This document shows, piece by piece, positions 1 through 11,951 of a DNA stretch of 64,000 nt (positions are counted from its first letter, which is position 1; each line of letters starts with the position of its first letter). A program made the translations under genes and the position numbers. Origin of the DNA: Ceratodon purpureus (Eukaryota; Streptophyta; Bryopsida; Pseudoditrichales; Ditrichaceae); NCBI GenBank assembly GCA_014871385.1, contig CM026426.1:68874674-68938673 (forward strand). The letters run 5' to 3'. A model generated the notes under the pieces. It saw only the letters and a program-made list of their open reading frames with translations. It was not told where the DNA came from and searched no databases.

Positions 1-418
1 AATACAAGACCATCATCACCACAAGCTTCCTCCTCCTTTCCTCCATAGTGCTGAAATTTCAGTAAACAAGGCAAAAACAAGGAAAAATGAAGCAAAAGAA
101 ACCACCAACAACTACATAAAGGAGACCGGCCTTGGGTACAAAGAAGAGGTAGTGTAGTAGAAGTTAGAATCAGCCCTATGCTATAAAATATCCTTAAAAA
201 ATCAGCTCATTGTTTTTCGGCTCCTTCTCACTTTACACTCTATCCAAAGGACGTTGAATTAAAAGTTGGTCTTCTCAAGACTAGGCCGTGGCCCTTGGCT
301 GATTTTCTCCACGGCTTCTCGTTTGTAGTGTAAAGAGGGCCTAAGGGGCAGTAGGGCTGATTTGGTGGAGGGGAAGTGGAGATTGAGCGGATTTGGTGTG
401 GGGAGAGGGAGTGGGAAT

Positions 419-446
419 GTGGTGGTGGTGGTGGTGGTGGTGGTGG
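419..446. repeat. (GTG)n microsatellite
   Basis: About nine uninterrupted GTG units. It creates a poly-Pro/poly-His artefact in minus-strand frames. Confidence 0.9.
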
Positions 447-1404
447 GGGCGGGGGCGACCTTCGGGAAGTGCAATGGGTGGGTGACTGAGGGGGCAAAGG
501 GTGGGGGCAAGGGTGTTGATTGTGGGAAGGGGGCTGGGTGAATGGAGGGATTTGGGTGGGCGGGGTGATGGTGGTGTGTGTGCAGGCAGAGAGGCAGAGG
601 AGGTGGGAAGGGCTATGCGGGCAGGAGCGGAGGGGCTCGGGGGTGAGAAGGAGCTAGATGCGTGGTATCGAGGGGACATGGATGCGAAGGGGAGGAGGCT
701 GGCAGGGAGTGTAGAACCCAAGATGCGGTGGAATAAAGCAAGAGGGCTTGGGTATTGGGGATGGGGTAGGGAGTGGAGGTAGTGTAGTGAGTGTAGTGTA
801 GGGAGGGTAGAGAAAACGGATCAACGTGTGTGCAGAGATCCGGTGTATGTATTGTATGTTGGTGAATAAAAGATCTGTTGGTTGAAAATTGCGAATGTAA
901 GGGGCGGGGGGGCCATGGGGGATGTTGATGGGAGGAGGGTGTGGTGTGTATGGGGAAAGCAATGTATGGAAATGTGTGGGGGTGGATGCGGGAAAAGACT
1001 TTGTGGACGGGGGAGTGTGGTAACTGTAGGGGGCAGAGACAAGGGGAGGGCAAGCTGGGGCACGGTTGGAGCGAGCTGAGTGGAGGGAGAGGTCTTGCGG
1101 GGGTGGTCATTGTTGACGGTGGTGATGGGCTTGGAGGGAGGAGCGGAGGTGGGGTAGAAGTTAAGTTCTAGGGGCGGGAGGAAGGAGGTGTTGAAAAACA
1201 CTGCAAGGAATGTCGCAAAATCTTGGGCCGAGTTTCTTGAAAAGGGGCAACAATGGTCGCTGAGAAGAGGAGTCGGAGGTCGGAGCTTGGTGCAGAAACC
1301 AGCAGAGGATGCAGGGCAGGAGCAACGCGAGGGCGGAACAGAGCTGGGTGCGAGACATGGTGGCGGCGGCGGTGGAGCTCCGATGCGCACGGAGCACCTC
1401 TCCC

Positions 1405-1426
1405 AAAAAAAAAAAAAAAAAAAAAA
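1405..1426. repeat. Poly(A) run of 22
   Basis: Homopolymer of 22 A. It could be the tail of an old retro-insertion, but no matching body or target duplication was seen. Confidence 0.9.
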
Positions 1427-1915
1427 CCCTGACTTACATGACTCATCACTCCCCTCCCTCCCCCTGGACTCTGTACCATGGCCCCATTTCAAAATTCCAT
1501 TCAACTGGAGGTGTTAGAGTGCATCGAGAACTAGCACCTCCAAGGTCAAATATGGTCCTTTTGAATGTAACGCTATTTTCCAACTCGGTGAGTTGGAACA
1601 TAAATTGCACCATGATGTTCAACAAGCCCTCTCAGATCCCTTTGGAATCAAACCCTCTCGAATGAGACCCTCTGGAAAATAAGTAGGTCACAAATTGAGA
1701 TCAAACCAAGAGCCCTCCCTACTTTTTCACACAACCAAAAGCAGAAATAATTGTAATATACCTTGTTTCGTAGCAATATTGAGGAATGTAATTTAATGCT
1801 CACGTGATTCTTCACGTCCATGATTATATCTCCAATTGGACACTCAACTCCGGCCTAAGTTGGAAGTTCGGCCTAAAGGAAACCTTGGTCTAATTGTATT
1901 ACTAAGGCCCAATCA

Positions 1916-1929
1916 TTTTGGCGCCAAAA
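1916..1929. promoter_or_regulatory. E2F-like palindrome
   Basis: TTTTGGCGCCAAAA is a perfect 14-bp palindrome containing the plant E2F consensus TTTSSCGC on both strands. It lies about 1.4 kb upstream of the sulfate transporter start, so a regulatory role is only a possibility. Confidence 0.3.
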
Positions 1930-2252
1930 CAATGCCACATAGGATGACACATACGATAAATTGAAGTTCTGATTGGGCCCTGGAATATAGCCCTTAGGGC
2001 TGATTTGGAAAAATTTAACGACCCTATTGGTTGAGATTTGAAGATTTTGGGTTAGCCCTCAATCACGCCCTCAATCCCGTCCTCGATCCTGCCCTCAATC
2101 CAGCCCTAAAGTATAAACTGGCCCTAACTCTGAACTCAGGCTTAATGTGAAGCGCCCCTCAATACAGTGTTCCGTAAACTGGTCCTACTTGAAGTCGAAG
2201 TAAGAACACCCTCTCTCCAGGTCCTCCAGTAACTGAACTCTAAATCATCACT

Positions 2253-2466
2253 AGGGATGTTCAGAGCAGAAATTGAGACCACTTGAAAGACCACTAAATA
2301 TCATCGCCGGGACCACCATACATAGAGGACCCCACATGAGGGCCCCAAACTCACTTGAATTTTAATGAGTTGGCAAGATGAGAGTCGACGCTAGAAATAA
2401 GTCACTAGAAACTCATCAAGGAGCCCCCCCTTTCAAGTGGTCTCAATTTCTGCTCTGAACACCCCT
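2253..2466. mobile_element. Short MITE with 33-35 bp TIRs
   Basis: A 214-bp non-coding element. Its ends are inverted repeats starting AGGGATGTTCAGAGC on the left and, reverse-complemented, AGGGGTGTTCAGAGC on the right. Identity runs on for about 35 bp, ending in GACCACTTGAAAG. Both ends are flanked by ACT (2250-2252 and 2467-2469), which fits a 3-bp target duplication of the PIF/Harbinger kind. A TA duplication cannot be excluded because of base ambiguity at the junction. Confidence 0.75.
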
Positions 2467-3310
2467 ACTCTCTATCCTTTTTACAATTAAAAACTGTTTG
2501 ATGTATGCCCAGAAACAATTTTAAAAATTAAAAAATTAAAAACAAAAATCCAGATAATCACCATGAGCCAGGTTCAGTGCACCTGAAAAGCCGCCACCAT
2601 CGTCATCCGCATGTTCTCAAAACTGCATGAAACTCCACACTCCATCAATCAATCAATCATCCCAACTCTAAGCTAACTCACACAACTTCCACTTCATCGA
2701 TGCAGCTAGGTCACTCACATCGACCATCTCCGACTTCGTGCAATCACCGAGCTCTAGTCGACCGATTGATCGATCGATCTGGTACTAGAACTTACTAGCC
2801 GCCGATCGGGACTGCTCGCTACTAGATCGATGCCATCCTGATCCCCGGCGCCGATCAGAAAATCGATCGGATTAATACACTTGTTGTATTAATCATCGGA
2901 AGTCATGACGAGTCTAGCGACGTCGACGATGAGGACTGATCGATCAGTCGGTTGCTTTTGTTCGATCGGTTGCGATTAAGGTATGTGAGTTCCGTGGGTT
3001 TGGGAGTCGCCTCGGATGCGGTGCTGATCAGTTTGCGCGTTGTTTTGTCTAGTTTGTGGAGGTTTTTAGGTGACTGTGGGGTGGGTTGTTTCGTTGTCGA
3101 TGTCGATGTCGATGTTGTGTTAGTTTTGGAAGTGGTTAGGAGGTGGTGAGGAGATCACAGGGGTGAGTGGTTTATGAATTTGTGTTGTTGCGTTTGGTGG
3201 ACTGTGTTGTTGCAGATGATGGAGTTCAGGTGGGAGGTTGTTGTGGTTTGGAGTGGGAGTGATAAGATTTAGGGAGGGTGATGGTGGGAGAAGAGTAGAG
3301 GCCGGCGGTT
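2467..3310 (+). promoter_or_regulatory. Sulfate transporter upstream region
   Basis: Probable promoter and 5' UTR of the downstream gene. It contains GATCGATC-rich sequence (2755-2790) and an inverted repeat at 2870-2892 with arms ATTAATACA and TGTATTAAT. No clear TATA box could be assigned. Confidence 0.4.
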
Positions 3311-6300
3311 TTGGAGAGTGGAGACTGGTGTTACGCAATGTATGTCTCGGAGAGTGCAGTCGACGTTGCTGGACTGCAATCCACGGGTTCGGATAGGAGG
3401 CAGGAAGGTAGCGCATCTGCTGCCAGGGCCGTGAAGATTCTGCCCGTTTCGCAATTGACCCCGACGTTGTCTGCACCGGGTGCGCCCGTGAAGAAGAGTG
3501 GCAGGGGGGTACTGTTCGGAGAACCGGGGCGTGAGAAGACATGGCCGGAGACGTTGTTGCCGTCGCTGGGTTGGATGAAGGCTTACAAGTGGCGCGACAG
3601 CTTGAAATCGGACGCTGTTGCTGGGATTACCGTCGGGACCATGCTTATTCCACAGGTACTTCGTTTGTTGTTTGTGCGATGATTAAGGTTGAATTATCTA
3701 AGAGCAGTCAGTCACTCTAGGGCTGCAATTGTAGTGATTTGAGGCATTTTCCCAAGTGGCTCTCTTTTCTTGAGGTTGAGGCATTGAAGTAACATCAATT
3801 TGATGTGAAGAAGAGGGTTCAGTAGATTACAAATCTCACAATTTCTTACTGCCGAGGGTCTCGCACTTGGATTTCTTCTAGTTCATTCTACATCAACCTT
3901 TGAAGTTACAAAACAAGTATTGGTGAGAAGTCCATGGCCTGTGATGAGGGTGCTCTGGAATCCAAAATCCTAGTAGGGATTAGGAGCACGTGCATCAGAG
4001 AGTGTGACCACACGCGTTCCGGACTCCAAATTTTGAATGGGGGGAATGCTAGTGAAGGTCTTCCGGAAGCTCTTAAAAATCATAGTGCAGCTGGGATTCT
4101 TACAATCCGCATGAAACCATGCCGATTCTGTGGTGGAAAGTTCAGATACCGGAGGTGAAACCTGAAAAATAGCTTCCAGTGTTCGTGAACGAAGAAAGCT
4201 GCGGTGGCTGTACTCAATATGTTTTGTGTCTGGATATGCAGGCAATGTCATACGCAAAGCTTGCTGGTCTTCACCCAATTTATGGCCTTTGTAAGTTCAG
4301 AATTTATATGCTTTCAGATACCATTGTTTATGTTGCTCAACACAAAAAAAAAATTTCGAAAGATGTTCTTCAATGGACAAAAAAATGTATTCACTAATTA
4401 GTGCACCTTATTTCGTTTTGCAGATTCAGGATTCATTCCCATTTTTGCATATGCCTTATTTGGATCTTCTCGCCAACTTGCAATTGGTCCCGTAGCGTTG
4501 GTGTCACTTTTAGTGTCTAATGGATTGGCACCTATTGTGGATCGCTCTAAAGAAGGCTCTGATGAAAGATATACTGAGCTTGCTATCCTACTTGCGCTTA
4601 TGGTCGGGTTGTTGGAAGTCCTCCTGGGCTTGATCAGGTACATCTTATTGTAGTCTTCATTTTGTAAGCAAGGGGTAGCTGGTACTGTAATATGCAATTC
4701 AGTGGTTGGTGGACAAAATTGAACATGGTTGTAATTTTTTTGCCTAAAGTCGATGCTTGTAATTTGGACTTGCAGCGCAAGTGCTTCGAGTTGGTCAAAG
4801 GTCCCTTGAGTTGCGCAACTTTCAGAAAGGAAACAACTGACAGCTCTTTGGTGCAGGTTAGGTTGGCTCATTCGCTTCATCAGTCATTCAATTATTTCTG
4901 GGTTTACAACAGGGTCAGCAATCATTATAGGCTTATCCCAAGCCAAGAATTTTTTAGGTTATGAAGTTACTGGCAGCAGCAAGTTCATTCCTCTTGTTCA
5001 AAGTATCATTGCGGGCTGGTCACAGGTGAGGTCCTTGGACTAGAATGCTAGAATGCGACCTTAACTCTCAGGTCACATGGGTCCTCTAGGTCATATATGC
5101 CATATTGACGAGGTGATTGCAGAACTTCTGAGATAAAATGGCTTTCCGCTAAGTGTGGAGTGCAGGATTTGTAAGTTCACTGTCTATTGTAACAAAATTA
5201 TCGTGGTTGATGGGTGGGAAATTTGAAATGATGGCTTTGGTTGCAGTTTAAGTGGCAGCCGTTCACAATGGGTTGTGTCTTTCTCACGGTTCTCCTGATT
5301 ATGAAGCATTTGGTGAGCATTTATTTCTAGCCTCCATAGCCAGGGCCCTGAAGCAATTCTCTTGATCATTTTACAAAAATGGGCTTACCATCACTTATAT
5401 TCCTATGTGCTACGATGCAGGGCAAAAACTATAAGGACCTGCGAATCCTCCGTGCAGCTGGACCTTTGACTGCTGTCTTTTCTGGCACCCTTTTTATCAA
5501 GCTGTATCATCCTGATTCTATCAGCGTGGTGAGCCTGTGATCTAAATTGGTGTGTCTGCCGGACGCTGGATCTAATTTTCTGAGTTTCTATGTTGTGACA
5601 TCAGTTTAAGGAGCGCAAGCGTCCATGATGATTTCTCATAAATATTTATTTTGTGGTTCAATGCTGCAGGTTGGTCCAATACCACAAGGGCTTCCAGGAT
5701 TTTCAGTGAACTACGATTTCTCAGTTGCCAGTAAATTATTGCCCACAGCAGCACTTATTTGTGGTGTTGCTATTCTGGTTCGTGGAACATTCTCTCCTGC
5801 ATTCAGCAATTTGATGTCCTGCTCCTGCAAAAGCATTGCCATATCTAATCTTCTCTTAACGTTGTATGCAGGAATCAGTAGGAATTGCCAAAGCTCTAGC
5901 TGCCAAAAATGGCTATGAGATAGACTCTAACCAAGAGGTTAGCAAAAGCACACAGAGTAACCCTCAATTAGTTCTAAGTAGGGTGGTACCTCAACGAGGC
6001 ATTGACATGAGTGATGTTGTGCAGAAGCTTGAATGGCGTACAATATATAGTTGCCAGTTTTTCCCTACAAAGTTGACATGTTTGGCCGAGAAATGTATGC
6101 CACACAATCCTACGATGGGTCTTTAGTAGTTCTGATGCCAACTTGTAATTTTGACTTGGTAAATCGTGTGGACTAACTGTTGTACTTCTTTCTTCTGCAG
6201 CTCTTTGGACTAGGAATGGCCAATTTGCTTGGCTCTGCCTTCTCTGCGTATCCTACCACAGGTTTGTCAATACTGTCTTCACTAATATAATGTTTCTTCT

Positions 6301-8505
6301 CATGGCAAAGATCAGGTCAGCATCGTTTAGATTTCTATCATAGTGCTTTCATGTAATTTGTCGTTTCGCAACACCAAAATACTTCGGCAGGTATTTAGCA
6401 GCATAAATAAGGTTTCTCTTCATATGCGTCTTTGCAGGATCTTTTTCCAGGTCTGCTGTAATGCAGGAGACTGCTGCCAAAACCGGATTTGCAGGAGTAT
6501 TCATGGGCCTGCTCGTAACATCATCTTTACTGTTCCTCACGCCCCTTTTTGCAGACATTCCACAGGTATTTTGAAACACATGTTTGCTGTATATCCAATT
6601 TCTTAAGGTTGTCCTATTTTCTATTTCTTTAGGTCGAAATACGGTGACGAGGGTAGGGCAGTGGATGGGAGCAAGCACTAGACGCTCAAATAATATAGAT
6701 GCTTTGTGGTGGACCTATTGTGTTTTTTCAAATGACGTACTGTGCAAAAGCTCTCTACTTTCTACGAAAATGGAATCTTCAAACTATTACAAAATTTACG
6801 AACGGGTTTTTAAATCTGGTGTATTGTGATACTTTCTAATGTCTTATAATTCTGTGGCTTAATTGCAGTGTGCACTAGCTGCAATTGTCATATCCGCTGT
6901 TATTGGATTGGTATGTCTCTTAACCCTATTTAAGAGAAGAACTCAAGGAATTATTGCATCGTGATTCATTTTCAGTTTTTGGTTTGACTGTGTCTATGCC
7001 TATCTATATTTCCACGATGTTGAGGAGAAATGCTTCAGGTTGATTACAACGAGGCAATATTCTTGTGGCGAGTGGACAAGAAGGACTTCCTGCTCTGGCT
7101 TGCTGCTAGCTCATTTACCCTCTTCTTTGGCATTGAGATTGGCGTTTTAGTTGGGGTAAGACATTCTTCAAAAATCCTGTACAATGTGCGAGTGAGGAAC
7201 TCGTAAATGTCATCAAACCCCCATGTTGTTTGATCCGTCTACTTTGTTGATGTCCTTTAAGGCTGCTGGTATCAATATGAAGGTGTATGAACTACACATG
7301 ATACTTATAAATTTGCTTCCTTTCTGTCAGGTGGGCCTATCTCTTGTTTTTGTCATCTACGAGTCCGCCAATCCTCACATGGGTAAGCGCATGTTAAGAC
7401 TAACTGTAACTTGGCATTCATATCACTCTTGTTTTCTATACTACGCATAGGATCCGACTCGGAAAATACTAAGCACTTTTGATTGTTCCATTTTTTGATT
7501 GCAGCCGTGCTTGGTCGATTGCCGGGTACCACTGTGTACCGTAACGCACTGCAGTATCCTGATGCATTCATCTACCATGGGATTGTTATCCTCCGAATTG
7601 ACTCTCCTATATACTTCGCTAACATCAATTTCATAAAAGAGAGGTACTCATTCGTTGCCCTTTCACCTTATTCAGCACCTGCCTTTCACCTATTTATCTG
7701 CTTTTAACTTTTGGATATCCTTGACAGGCTACGGGAATTCGAACTCCATACAGGGGTTTCAGCAAACAAGGGCCATGACGTCGGCCGCATCAGTTTTCTC
7801 ATAATTGAGATGTCACGTAATTTCCTTTTGCCCAAATGCTGCCTTTCTCGAGAATCTGAATTCCCATAAATGGTTACTTTCCCACTGGCAATAATCGAAG
7901 TACTGATATGTGAGGTCATATGCGTTCCAACGGATTGACACTCGTAGAACAACAAGGTTGTAACTGAGACCTAAAATACTGAATTCTTGTGTTGAATGTG
8001 CAGCGGTGACGTACATTGACTCTACTGGTATTCATGCCCTTAAGGAAATTTATCATGAGTACAAAGCCCGCAATATTCAGGTTATTCATAATGTCTTGTT
8101 TCCTGATGCGCTTTCGCTGTCTTATAATTTCCTGATGGTGCTTTGAAACAGTTCGCGTTAATAATGTAAGTCCTGACGTGTGCCGATTGGAGTGTGCAGA
8201 TGGCGTTGTGCAACCCAAGTCCAAGAGTGATGGTCTCTCTAGCACGCGCAGGGTTACCTGATCTAATAGGCAATTCGTGGTACTTTGTCAGAGTTCACGA
8301 TGCTGTGCAAGTCTGCCTTTCACTTATGCAGGCAGAACACCCTTCTGGAGAAAACAACAGTTCTCCACAGCCTATTAAGAGAGCCAGTTATGAGAGGTGG
8401 ACTCGACATGACCAAGACGGCCACTCTGCTCCTTGGAGACGTGAAGCCTCACGGTCAGACCCAGAGCGTTCATCACTCATGGGATCTCCTGACGGCGCCA
8501 TATAG
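3311..8505 (+). CDS. SULTR-family sulfate transporter
   Basis: SLC26/SulP-type proton-coupled sulfate transporter. I assembled 17 exons, all GT-AG and all in phase: 3311-3655, 4242-4290, 4424-4637, 4857-5025, 5247-5312, 5421-5528, 5670-5777, 5872-5937, 6201-6261, 6438-6565, 6869-6910, 7039-7155, 7331-7382, 7505-7643, 7728-7816, 8004-8080 and 8200-8505. They give 711 aa. Visible family signatures are [10 protein letters not shown] in TM1, [35 protein letters not shown], the [13 protein letters not shown] segment, [12 protein letters not shown] before the STAS domain, and [19 protein letters not shown] within the STAS domain. The pattern is closest to plant SULTR4 (tonoplast sulfate efflux), so vacuolar location is inferred from family. 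The N-terminal extension before the first membrane segment is variable. The start could instead be the ATG at 3341, giving 701 aa. The C-terminus carries a Ser/Arg-rich tail of about 55 residues after the STAS domain. Confidence 0.93.
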
Positions 8506-9112
8506 CAGTGTACAAAGTACCAAACCCTACATCTCGTTTGTGAAAAAACTTATACTATCAGATTATCATTTCTGTAGACAATGACAAACAAAGAATTCCA
8601 TTGCGTACACCATTCTTTGACCAGGAGTTGGTCATGGATTGCATTCTTAGAATCACAGTGAATGTATATATCAAAGTCGAGTAACTAAAAGAAAATTTGA
8701 ATAACCAAACCTCTCTGCTAGCATGTACTCTTGACTCAAATTCAAAAAATCATTTCTATATCAACAAGCAAAAATGAAAAATACGCACAGTAACATCGCT
8801 ACAAGCATGTCAAATTTATTCCATGTGAAGAAGCGCACCCAATTGGAGATCCAAATGAAAAATAGGCCGAGGCAATTGCTAATATGCCTCGCATTACACT
8901 TCCTTTCAACATTCACAAACTCATCATGCTCAATCAAGCATTGTCTCCAAGCCTCGGCCGTCAATTATTATTCCCGGTGATTACCATCGCTATACACAAA
9001 CTCTCGTTACATTGATCTAGCTCTTATGCCAGGCACTCACCACCTCTAACCGGCATATGAAATATATACATGATACAACACCTGCACAAAAGACTACAAA
9101 CCATGCCCCTCC
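8506..9112. other. Convergent 3' intergenic region
   Basis: AT-rich spacer between two convergent genes. It must hold the 3' UTRs of both. No ORF or repeat of note. Confidence 0.6.
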
Positions 9113-10942
9113 TCAAGAACCCGGCTCCTGCATTTGCAGATTACTCGTATACCGAGAAATCTCCTGCGCAACTATCTCCCGCATCAACCCCATATCCAAC
9201 CCGGAACCCACTCTCACATCCTTCCCATTCGCCAAAAAACTCTCCGTCGCCTGCTTCACCTGCCCCTGCAGGAACGGCACCACCACCTCGGCCACTGCAA
9301 CGTGCACAGCCGACGCCAGAGCCTCCTTCGCCGCGCCTCCAACATCCGCCCATCTCCGAACCTCTCCATCCGCCATCCGCCCGCAAACTTCCTCCCCAAA
9401 CTCAACATAATCCGGCCCCATCAACGGCCCTCGCGGCGATATCAACCCCTCCCATTGCCGGCCACTCTGGTGAGGAGGACAACATCCCCTCCCACAGCTC
9501 CCCGGCGCCTCCGGCATGCTCCAGGCCCACGACGGCGGGATGAAGGTCGACATGACGCCGGAGCTTAACGTGTCGTCATCAACCGGGACAGAGACTGACG
9601 GTGTCGAGCCGAGATTTGCGACCACTTTTCTATAGGAAGTGAAGGCGCTCGGACGAGCGATGGGGCGGATGGGTTTCCTAGGAGCTTGATCTTCATGCTC
9701 AGGCTCGCGATCTGGAGTAGTCTGGTCGTTTTCTGTCTTAGGAGTGTCGGATGAGACTGCGGGGTACTCGTCGCCGTCGCAGTCGTCGCCGATCTCGTTA
9801 GTGGGCGGGGTGCGGTCCGTCTCGGAGCCGTCCTCTTTGCACTTGTCCGACCCGTCCGAGGAGCCTTCCTTGCGGTGGTGATCGTCGCCCATGTGTTTGC
9901 GTCGGAGTGTGGAGTTCCAGTGGTTCTTGATGGCGTTGTCGGTTCGGCCTGGGAGCATTCGCGCTATGGATGCCCACTTGTTGCCGTGGATTGCGTGGGC
10001 TGCTACTATTGCTCGGTCTTCTTCCTCTGGAAATCAGTGCAGTTGGGTGTCAGTCGGCCAACGTTTTGCAAAACGTTGGAGAGTTTGCATTGAAGAGTTG
10101 CAGCGTCAATGTGTGACTCATTGTTGCAAGCTGTGTTGAATGATTTCCGGATATCATTTCGGATTTCAGTTAGCAAAGGATTACCACAAGTCTGACATAA
10201 CTCAATTCCTGTTTGGTACTCATTTGATTCTTCAAAATTTCAATTCAGTTCAATTCAAAAACTATTATTGGTCCAGAAACTATGAAGCTGTCTGATTCAG
10301 TTCAGAAACTTGAATACAAAGCACAGGACTCTAGACGGATGCTCTCCGACATCGCCTATCATGTCAAGGTTTTGAAGGAGTTTGAATGGATCACCACAGT
10401 AGGATCTGAAATCGAATCGGTGGATTGAGTTCAACAGAGATTATGTTTACATTAAATTATTCAGATGCACACAAGGAAAGCAAGGTAAAGATTCTCGACC
10501 TGGGAATTATAAAATAAGCAAGCCTGACGCATCCCCAGGATAACGCCGTAATTAGCCGACACCCATGCTGGAAGGCTGACCTATCGCCTCCTTGACAAAC
10601 GACCTTCCGGTGAACAAGTGGAGAGGGGGAAGAGGACGAAGAGGAAAAGTTGGTACCTGTGAAGGGTTTGCGCTTGACGCCAGGATTGAGCTGATTGCAC
10701 CACCGCAGGCGGCACGACTTCCCGGAGCGGCCAGGAATACCACGAGCAATGAGGCTCCAATTGCGAGCTCCAAATTTCTCCACAAGCCGGTTCAATACAA
10801 CATCCTCCTCGGGCGACCACGGCCCCTTGATGCGGTCGTCGGCACGTGCCCCTCCTCCCCTCAACCGCTCTCTACCAGGCGAGCCCCCATCCATCACCAC
10901 CTCCATCACCCGCCTCCCACCTTCACCCTCCATGCCCCACAA
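9113..10942 (-). CDS. R2R3-MYB transcription factor
   Basis: Two exons, 10942-10657 and 10026-9113, join in phase (ACAG|GTACC donor, TTCCAG acceptor) to give 399 aa. R2 starts at [20 protein letters not shown] and R3 contains [18 protein letters not shown]. The recognition helices are [13 protein letters not shown] and [16 protein letters not shown]. The short EEED-containing linker and the [17 protein letters not shown] block match plant subgroup 23 (the MYB1/MYB25/MYB109 group) rather than the MYB44 group. Outside the DNA-binding domain are an acidic Asp/Ser/Thr-rich middle and a C-terminal helix ending [19 protein letters not shown], also typical of that group. It is nuclear by family. Several in-frame ATGs lie at the N-terminus (10942, 10933, 10906, 10897). 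I kept the longest. Confidence 0.9.
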
Positions 10943-11878
10943 AATGACCCCTGTAGCACCATCACCAAAACATCATCAACAATCCAACCAAAACATATCC
11001 CATCTACACATTGCCCACATCCTCGCAAAAACCGAAAAAAAAACACATCCAAAAACACACTTCCAGAAAACCAAAACCAAAACCATCACCATCCACCTTC
11101 ATTCAATTTCCTGTCACTCACTCAAACATGACCTCCAAAGCTCATAACCACCCCTTCAGTTTAACTGATTACCACATCCGATCATAAATACTACAAATGC
11201 ATCAGCTTACACTCGACAACCAACCTGACCATGAAACAACACCCTCACCAGTTGAGCAATCTGAGCAATCTGAGCAATCTGAGAACTCTGCAACCTCAAC
11301 ACTGCTCAGTAACCTGCGAAAAGTACCTTGATTGTACCCCCTCTGGCGATGAGAGGAGGCAACAAGACGCAATCTTCTGGAGTGATTCGAATACACGATC
11401 GAGCTGGGGTTGCAAGGAGCCCCTCCGGGTGGAAATCCGTTGCGGGACGCGGCCCCGGAGTGGGCAAGTGGTGCCGCACAAGTGTGACCGCCGGGGGTCA
11501 CACGGCGAGGACAGGGTTAACTTGACTCGACCGGGGCTTAACTCGGATTCACTGGGCGTGGTTAGGTGGGTGGGTGGTGGGGTGGGTGTTCCTTCCGGGT
11601 ACATTTCGGGCTGTGGGGTGGGTCCGCGGTGGTAGATTTGGGTGCGCCTTTCTGGAGGTTTGTTTTGGATGAAAGCTGGGTACGGGTGAGATTTCATCCG
11701 GGTGTTGAAGTTTGTTTCGTTCTGTTGACTTTGATGGGCTTTGGGGGTTGGGCTGTTTGGTGAGTGCTGGGTGACAATAGAAAACTATTCAAGAAATTTG
11801 TGAAAATCTAGAATACCGTATGTGGATAGTAGGTTTGTTCATAAACTAGTAGAACTCTTGCCATTAAGCACATTTTTA

Positions 11879-11882
<4 letters not shown>
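10943..11882 (-). promoter_or_regulatory. MYB upstream region
   Basis: Presumed promoter and 5' UTR of the MYB gene. It contains a short tandem of TGAGCAATC (about 3.3 units, 11253-11283) and a GC-rich stretch from 11400 to 11640. Frames here lack recognisable domains. Confidence 0.4.

Positions 11883-11950
<68 letters not shown>
11883..11950. repeat. (TA)n microsatellite
   Basis: About 34 uninterrupted TA dinucleotides. Confidence 0.95.

Positions 11951-11951
<1 letters not shown>

Larger units (their letters stand above)
1..2249. other. Gene-free purine-rich flank
   Basis: No gene recognised. The first 1.5 kb is strongly G-rich on the plus strand, which opens long Pro/Ser-rich frames on the minus strand. 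None of these resembles a protein family. From about 1.5 to 2.2 kb the sequence is mixed, with a short degenerate tandem of the type GCCCTCAATC at about 2052-2105. It may include promoter or UTR of a gene to the left, but nothing shows this directly. Confidence 0.5.

Noticed and set aside
240-1504. Long Pro/His/Ser-rich minus-strand ORFs, up to 227 aa
   Set aside because: They mirror G-rich plus-strand DNA and a GTG microsatellite. No domain or codon-like pattern.
9070-9568. Plus-strand ORFs over the MYB gene, up to 157 aa
   Set aside because: Shadow frames of the GC-rich second MYB exon.
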